Source: Adiantum capillus-veneris
Taxonomy: Eukaryota; Streptophyta; Polypodiopsida; Polypodiales; Pteridaceae
Reading direction: 5' to 3'
Assembly (NCBI GenBank): GCA_014529385.2
Contig: CM043959.1
Span: 8,211,526-8,275,525, forward strand
Length of the DNA stretch: 64,000 nucleotides
Position 1 is the stretch's first letter, and every line of letters begins with the position of its first letter. Positions 57,441-64,000 of this stretch are shown piece after piece. The notes under the pieces were generated by a model, which was not told the DNA's origin, did not search any database, and was given only the letters and a program-made list of their open reading frames with translations. Made by a program: the position numbers and the translations under genes.

Positions 57441-58040
57441 ACGGCAACATGTGCAAAAAATGCGGTGTACTTCAAAAAGCCCAAAAGCGGCAAGGCCATG
57501 AACCTCAATGCTGTTTTGCGCAAATGCAAAGCAAGGGTGTCTCTCTAGGAATTATTGAAAGAAAACATCGTGCTTGAGACTACCTTGGTCAATGTGTTTT
57601 ATGCCAAACGTGGTGTACTTCATCTCTTTGGAAGAAATTACCTATGCTTGAATCTTGAAGGCATGTGGCATGACACATCATGTTGATCTAGGCAAAAGAA
57701 TGATTAAGCAGTCCTTTTGTTTAGAATGCCATCTCTTGGAGTACTCTGATTATGGCATGCCTAAGAGGGGCATAGTGTCCCCCCTCTGAGCTGTTTTTAC
57801 CGATGCAAAACAAGGGCCTCTCTCCAGTTGTGGGCTATTTTTGGTGGATCGAAGTGAGGTTGTCTTTCCAAATGCAATCACCTATGTTTTCATTTTGAAT
57901 GCCTAGCCTGGTGATGGTCCTAGATCAAACAAGCAGTCTCTATTAGTGCCATAGGTGCTTTGGAAGAGCTGAAGATGGAATGCCTTGGTGGACATTTATG
58001 TCAATTGTGGTGTACTTCAAAAATCCCTCTCTCCGGAATG
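57440..58040 (+). pseudogene. PPR gene relic
   Basis: Diverged pentatricopeptide repeats in three shifting frames: FAQMQSKGVSL near 57520, TLVNVFYAKRGVLH near 57590, ILKACGMTHHVDLGKRM near 57655, VFPNAITYVFILNA near 57870 and ALVDIYVNCGVLQKS near 57985. These follow the order L, S and P motifs of plant PLS-class PPR proteins, which bind organelle RNA and mostly serve RNA editing. Many stops; no start seen. Confidence 0.7.
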
Positions 58041-58704
58041 GCATCCCTTGCAACACACTAGGTATTAGGAATGATGTTAAAGGAATGTATGGCCAAAGGA
58101 AGATGCTTTGTGCCGATCTATCGAGGTCGTTTAGACTAGGAATAATGAGTAACTAAAGAGAGTAGACGCTCATGTATGTGCAAAGGTGCACGATGGTCAA
58201 TGAGGACCATATGGAAAGTTTGATGGGGTTGACGATACTAGTTTTCTCGAGCCTGAAGGTGCTTTTTTGATGGGCACCTGGAATATGCTACAAGGACAGT
58301 TATGATTAGATGCGATATGTTTTGGATTATCAAAGATGCATTTTGAAACCTCACGTGGGTCGGTTATTAATATTGAAGGTTGCTTTCGGATGATTTGGCA
58401 ATTACGATGCATGGTGCTTGCGAATTGCACCAGATTTTGGACCCAACAAGACTCCCTTTTGCGGTCGTATTGTAAGTACAATAGGTGTCTAGGTACAACA
58501 AGAAAGCCAGCAACAGTTGTTGGTTCTTGTCAGGGATGCACATATGTGGCTCGACAGTATCGGATCTAAGAATTTTTGCTGGTAAGAAACTTTTTTCTTT
58601 TTTGAAAATATAATGTTTTGCAAGCTTTGGGTGATAGAACCTAGAGAATAGGGTATGCTTGTTCTGTTGTATTGAAACCTGATGCTTTCACGAAGCAAAA
58701 TTAA

Positions 58705-58915
58705 AGGTGAAGTTGAGGTCGCTGGAACAAAACAACCGGTGTCTCGGACCCACTTGATTATGAAATCTGATGCATAAGGGGCCCATTTTCAAGATTAGAG
58801 TAGAGGGTTTGTGGCAGGTATAAAGATTGAGTGTTATTGGGATTACGAGTGGCAACCAGGACTGGCTCTTCTTTCGGATAATGAGCCCACCAAGCAGGCA
58901 TGCAATAGGGCTGAG
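58705..58915 (-). repeat. Module S with flank, inverted copy
   Basis: Inverted relative to 60995-61205: AAAGGTGAAGTTGAGGTC, GGTGTCTCGGACCC, GATTGAGTG, GGGATTACGAGTGG, AGGACTGGCTCTTCTTTC and CCCACCAAGCAGGCATGCAA all appear there in reverse complement. The two copies form a 2.1 kb-spaced inverted repeat. Confidence 0.85.
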
Positions 58916-59059
58916 AAAGGCCTAAGGATGGTGGACATATGTGAAGTTTGTCCGAATTATGGTCGCGAGGGTCTGGTGTGTGATGGTGAAAGTATCGGAG
59001 TTGAGATGATGACTCCTCGAGCTTGATTATGCGGGAAGGACAACGGGAACCTGGTAAAG

Positions 59060-59420
59060 GTAGCAGAAGTTATGCAAAAGAGATATCTTTTCCTGCTCAC
59101 TCTTGAATTCTTGCCTCCTTGGCTCATGCCATAAATGGATAGATGTTAACGTGGCGACTTGGGCATTTCAACATGTGGTTGGGCTAGATAAATGTGATAA
59201 GGCAGCCTATGTTTTGATGGTGAATATTTATGCAGCAGCTAGCATGCTAGAGAAGGCCATAGTCATTAAAGCCTTAAGAATAAACATGGAAGCAGCCATG
59301 ATATAGTTCATGGATTTATTCAACTAACACGGTGCATGAGTTTTGAGTAGACCCAATACAAAGCATGCACAAAGTAAAGAGGTTGACTTGAAATCGAGGA
59401 TATTGCTCTTGAAATGTGCT
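59060..59420 (+). pseudogene. PPR gene relic, C-terminal E and DYW-start region
   Basis: The frame 59103-59306 reads LLGSCHKWIDVNVATWAF, HVVGLDKCDKAAYVLMVNIY and AAASMLEKA, a classic E/E+ region of PLS-class PPR proteins. After 59310 another frame gives WIYSTNTVHEF and VDPIQSMHKVKRL, the usual start of the DYW cytidine-deaminase domain. The deaminase motif itself (HxE...CxxC) is absent. The stops and shifts make it a relic. Confidence 0.8.
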
Positions 59421-59769
59421 AAGAAGGGTAATGCGTAGTCTTTCAGTTGGTGTCCTTGAATGTGTTTGATCCTTCAAAGGGACAATGCTTTGTTGTCATT
59501 GTATATAGCATGATCTGATACAGCCAATGGGTAGGCTTGTGTAAATTGAAAACACCCATAGATGATCAAGTCAATGTTGAACATACTGTGTACTGCAACA
59601 ATCACAGAGAAAATGCAAAACCGGATTATGGCACTTTATATGTGAGCGCAACACTCAGATCAAGAAAAGGGTCATAAATTGCAAACTTTTTTGAAGCAAT
59701 GGATATGAAAATTGGGTCCCTCGAAGCAGACGCTGCTCTATGTAGAAACATCTCAGCCACCCACTACTT

Positions 59770-60000
59770 TCATTGATCAACCTTTTCCGTTTCCTCTTCA
59801 ACATTGATTGGATGGCCTGCAACTCCCACGCATACATCCTCATTCTTCCTTTGGGATGCCACTACGTCTCTCAGCTTTGTAATCCGATCCAGATGACCAG
59901 GAGTGTAGAAGAGTAATTGTAGTACCATATAAGCCAAGCTCTCGATGACTTCGGATGTAGTCGTAGGATGCTTCATCTCCTGTATCTAGAGAGTAAATTC
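59770..60000 (-). pseudogene. Possible PPR E-motif relic
   Basis: On the minus strand SLAYMVLQLLFYTPGHLDRITKLRDVVASQR resembles an E motif (pattern AYVLLSNLY...WD.V.KLR..M), in pieces no longer than a single motif. Another frame (60049-59840) overlaps. Weak evidence; could be chance. Confidence 0.4.
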
Positions 60001-60054
60001 TCAAAAATATTCCAAAGCAGTGAAGTCCCACTGTAGTCTCTAGATCCAAGTAAT

Positions 60055-60600
60055 GAAGTTGTTTAGGAAGAGATTGAAGATTCTCTCCTTAGGTGCATGT
60101 AGATGCTCCTGTGGAAGCAAGTGATCTGATGTATTGAGGTCAAGTGGTAAGTGCCTATCCACCCAAGATGGAGGTGTTTTCTCTGGGAATTTTGGGATCA
60201 CATGTTCCATGAGCATGGCTATATCTTATGTGAACTCCTTTGATGAGTCCATAGGTGTCTCCATAGCAAACCACAAGTCACCACCTCCTCTAGAGTGCGC
60301 AACCACCAAATGATGGCTCAAATTAATGGATCTCCCAAGGATTGTGAGCAGTAGATGATCAAGCCAATGTCAAAGATACTATGTATTGCAACACTCATTG
60401 AGAGACCAAACAGACCACTACAAGATGGTGTCTTGGCAGGACTTCATCTTATGTGAAGAACACAAGCGAAAAGGCTATTGTCCACCCAAAAACGCGACTG
60501 CAAGCTGATAAAAACGCTTATGTCCATTGATTTTCAGTGTGCTCATATGCTCTCGGTAGGTTTCGTAACAGTGTAGAGGGTGATGGGAGGGTGGGGAATC
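60055..60600 (+). repeat. Module R, copy 3 (longest)
   Basis: Contains GGTGCATGTAGATGCTCCTG, GGTCAAGTGGTAAGTGCCTA, TTTTCTCTGGGAATTTTGGGAT, an internal 150-bp piece (60225-60375), GAGACCAAACAGACCACTACAAGA and GTGCTCATATGCTCTCGGTAGG. Parallel to copy 2. Confidence 0.82.
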
Positions 60601-60779
60601 AATGTCAGAGCCCGTGCTGGGCTGAAAACAGAGAAAGAAGTAGTGGAAGTATGGGTGAAATCTGATGATCTAAAGAACAACAGGATCGGCAAGGCAAGCT
60701 GGTGTGGAAGGCAAGATTTAGGGTTGAAAAACTGAGCGCTGCCTTCTTGGTGCAAAAACGATACAGTTATTCAAAAATG

Positions 60780-61205
60780 CAGCTCCCTAAGTCCATTGTA
60801 GATGCTCTTGTGTAAGCCAAAAAGTCCATGTAGATGCTCTTGTGTAAGCAAGTGATCTCACGTGTTGAGGTCAAGTGGTAAGTGTCTATCCACCCAAGAT
60901 GGTGGTGTTTTCTCTGGGAATGTCGGAATCCCATATGCCATGAGCATGGACATATCTTGTGTGCACTCCTTTGCTGAGTGCATAGGTGTCTCCTTTGCAT
61001 GCCTGTTTGGTGGGCTCATTGGTTGAAAGAAGAGCCAGTCCTAGCCCCCACTCGTAATCCCGATAGCACTCAATCTTGATATCAGTCACAAGCCCTCTAC
61101 TCTAGGCTCAAAAAGGGGCTCTTGGCCCATTAGAGTTAATAATCAAGCGGGTCCGAGACACCGGTTCTTCAATCCCCCTGACCTCAACTTCACCTTTAGT
61201 TCTAA
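60780..61205 (+). repeat. Module R copy 4 joined to module S
   Basis: CCATGTAGATGCTCTTGTGTAAGC is present in two short tandem versions (60795-60850), then the R sequence to about 60995. From there the S sequence runs to 61205, the inverse of 58705-58915. Confidence 0.82.
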
Positions 61206-62190
61206 ATTTCATTAATTCAGGTTGAGCCACATTCTTCCATTTTATATGGTTGGGCATAGTATTCTGCAGGAAGAGAATAGCCTAGGAGAGAGTGCAAGAG
61301 AGCCAAGACTCATGACAGATTGAGTAATAGCCAATGGGGAGGGAGGGGTAATGTGATGCAAAGACTTAAGAGTCTTGACTCTTCTACCAATCTACTTAGC
61401 CTCAACTACACTATTTGATAGAGAGATTGATAAGAGATACTTAGTTTTCTCTCTCTTTCTCCCTCGCATCTCAAATTTAGGAGGCAACTATGCCCAGACA
61501 GAGGGTGCTTGCATGATAGAGTATGCTAGGATGCGGTAGTGCCAAAATCAATGCAGGAAAACAAGGCCAACAAAGGCAAAGCATTCTCATGGGCACAATA
61601 TGAGAACACTTTAGAAAACTGGCTACATGATTTTGATATGGACGTGATGTTTTCATCCAAAAAGAATGTGCTCCTCAGTGACTAACCTTTGGTACCTTGG
61701 CTCAACAAGGTGAAGCTATTTATTCTCACGGTAATGCCAAAGCCAAATATAGATGTCTCACTTGCGTTTCAGAGGAGAAGCTCATTCAAGGGGCAAGGGA
61801 GCTTATCCCGAGCTGCAAGGGTAGCATATGTCGACACTTGATCCTCATATGCATGATGAAGAGGTCAGATTAGAGAGTTTTTTATGTTCTACTTTTGCTA
61901 CTACACTCTCTCACTTGGTGATGCTAAATAGTGTCGGAGGCACAAAAACCAGACATTGCAGCACTATCATGTATTCAAAGCTTCGTGAAACTTTGAGACA
62001 CGTCGTGACTCCCCACCTCAAACACATGATGTGGAACGTAGCACTCTTACGCCATTCTAGAGTCTAATGAAGCATTATTCTTAGTTAGAAATCAAGCGGC
62101 ATAGTCAACTTTTACTCTTACCCCCATGCTCCTCACCTCCAAGCAGAAGACGACAAGAGATAGATTTCATTTGTGAAACTGTCTAAAGCT
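61206..62190. other. Unassigned DNA
   Basis: No supported gene. A short frame at 61828-62067 has no recognised similarity. Confidence 0.45.
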
Positions 62191-62194
62191 CAGT

Positions 62195-62935
62195 ATGAGG
62201 AATGAAGGAAGTGGGGGGGAGTGCCATGCGGGTACTGTTGACTCCTACTCCCCACATGAATGGGAGAAGAAAGTTAGTGCAGGGCAAAGCGATCTACGAG
62301 TTGGGAGCTGCTTTGCGCCCAGAACAAGAGCCATGGGAATGCTTATGCCTGGGAAGGTGTTGGATAATGGAAATGAGAAAGAGGTCCAAGAGTTTCTTGA
62401 TGAAGCGAAACCCCCGCTCGACCTGGCGGGTTGGCATCAAAGGAAGGAAGGGATGTTGGAGGTGCCTTGTCAGGCCAAGTCTAACCTCCTTGTAGGAGGT
62501 TATCCTCAAGAGCACTGGGGAATCATAACAGGTATGGACAGAGGTGGCCAGCAGCCAGGGATTGCAAGGAGAACCACTGAACCTGACCAAAATTAGGATG
62601 AGAGTAAGGTGAGAAAGCAGGCTGTGGTATTGAAGAGGGAGCCGGGAATTTTACGCAGGCAAAACCAGGGAAGGCATGTCAAGGATATGAAGATGTGGGG
62701 AACATCGGTTACAAGACAACCAGGTCTGTCTTACGGAAACATGGCAGGCACAAGCCCCTTTGACGAAAAGATGCACGATGATCGGATCACAGCTGTGGTT
62801 GTGGAGATTCAAAGGGGAATGTATTTGGAGTTCTCGTATGGGTTATTCGTTGGGCTCAAGCTGTTTAAGGAGGACCCTCTGGGAGTGGTTGCCATTAGGA
62901 TACAGTGGAGCAAGAGGGTGCAGGTCGTGTAATGG
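62195..62935 (+). other. Open frames of unknown meaning
   Basis: Two consecutive frames, 62195-62596 (133 codons; contains EVQEFLDEAKPPLDLAGWHQ) and 62609-62932 (107 codons; contains VVVEIQRGMYLEFSYGLFVG), are the longest unbroken frames of this end of the window and are more GC-rich than their surroundings. I do not recognise a domain. They may be a fragment of a retroelement gag or a host exon, or chance. Confidence 0.25.
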
Positions 62936-63104
62936 ATGCACATGTATGGGGCTGAGGATGGCATGGATGGCTAGTTGTTGGCTATGATACCCTCGACAAG
63001 GTACCCATTGGTGGGAGATGCCTAAAGCTTAGTTATGGGCAGCTGGAGCTTCTGGGCCTGGCGTCACTAGTCAAAAATGATGCAATCAGAGGGCTGGATG
63101 TCCC

Positions 63105-63700
63105 TAACCCCTTGAAATGGATCTTGAAGACCTGCAAATAACCAATCTAAAAGGCACAAAAATATGAGTTGAAACAAACTTCTCACTCAGCAATGCAAAT
63201 GGGGCGAGATAGCACTCCTCAATCCCCTCAACCTGGATCTCGAAGCCCTCCAAATAACGAATCCGAAAGGCATAAAAACTTGAGATGAAACAACCAGCTG
63301 TGCATAAACTTGGCCGCTAAACACCTGCTCAATCCCCAATGATAATGATCGGAACCATAATTGACTGTGGGCCTTGCAATTCAAAGCAAATGAAGCAAAG
63401 GGACTAGCACCTTGCAAAGCATTCCATAGGACAACATTCTTAACCGGTACCATTTTGAACACATTAAAGGTATCTGTAATCTTTTCACATTGAACATATA
63501 TGTCCATAAGACTTCACATCACAAACAATCCTACTTCAAGCCCACTCTCGGTAATATGCTCATCAACAAATTTTCATGTTTGCATGAGAATGTCCCATTT
63601 GACGTACATTTTGACCAAGGAACCATGAAGAAAAATAATCTTACCCATCGACATTTTGCAAACATGGACACAAATGCAGCAACCTTGGTGTTATAAATCT
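63105..63700 (-). pseudogene. PPR gene relic on the minus strand
   Basis: On the minus strand: FVSMFAKCRWVRLFFFMVP-like sequence near 63660, then MDIYVQCEKITDTFNVFKMV and KNVVLWNAL at 63507-63430. These are successive PPR motifs. A roughly 114-bp tandem pair (63120 and 63234) with CAAATAACGAATC/CAAATAACCAATC follows. Stops and frame changes throughout. Confidence 0.6.
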
Positions 63701-64000
63701 GAATTATACAAGCATATGAAAGCCATTGACAGAAGGTAGAATGAGACTACTCAAAGCTATAAGGCCGCTCCATCAAGACCAAAACAAATCTTTGTACATA
63801 CTATGAATATGTACAGCCTTCTCGGACCTGTATCCACTGAAGGTAACATCTTGCGAGGCGCAAGCCTAGCCGGCTCATCTACATGTCTATCATATAGGTT
63901 GCCATTCATAGCGCTCAAGCTCGTGGCTAGGACGGCCCATAATAGATAGATGATAAGTACAAGCTCAAAAATGACTTGAGCTTTGCAAAGACTACATGGA
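63701..64000. other. Right-edge DNA, no gene seen
   Basis: No credible frame, repeat or RNA gene recognised in this stretch. Confidence 0.5.

Overview
The window looks like intergenic DNA of a large, repeat-rich land-plant genome. Plant Ty3/gypsy and Ty1/copia elements, a Helitron relic and pentatricopeptide (PPR) gene relics with an E/DYW-type C-terminus support this. The PPR style suggests a fern, lycophyte or other large-genome lineage, but I cannot name the species. I found no intact host gene, rRNA or tRNA. Coordinates of element ends come from reading termini and target-site duplications (TSDs) by eye.

Positions 1-40.9 kb are a stack of insertions. The oldest visible layer is a chromovirus-like gypsy element on the + strand (B: RT from 13348, integrase, chromodomain-like tail, 3' LTR from 39895). 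Element B was hit by: gypsy element A on the - strand (left of window to 13347, itself split by insertion N at 5516-9049, TSD TGAAC); a 1.34 kb non-autonomous piggyBac-type element P2 (14786-16125, TSD TTAA); and a large piggyBac-type DNA transposon P1 (16883-39490, TSD TTAA). P1 carries a transposase gene with the DDD residues, a C-terminal Cys/His domain, AT-hooks and an unidentified N-terminal domain. P1 was then hit by copia element C (17996-32368, TSD GGACG), which landed inside the transposase gene, and by the small non-coding copia element D (37083-39220, TSD GGAAA). Copia C was in turn hit by gypsy element G (21896-30588, TSD ACGT), the youngest and least damaged element, which has two RNase H domains.

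Positions 41-46 kb hold two more non-autonomous piggyBac-type elements (P3 41663-42918, P4 43587-44875) in unrecognised DNA. Positions 46.5-50.7 kb hold two broken copia copies in opposite orientation. Positions 50.7-51.5 kb are an AT-rich tandem repeat with a period near 151 bp, like the one inside N. Positions 52-55.2 kb are a decayed Helitron Rep/helicase gene on the - strand. Positions 55.9-63.7 kb hold repeated non-coding modules, some inverted, mixed with PPR gene relics on both strands.

The most notable content is the piggyBac system: one coding element and three non-coding ones that share TTAA target sites, CACTAG termini and 16-bp subterminal palindromes. piggyBac elements are well known in animals and, to my knowledge, scarcely documented in land plants.
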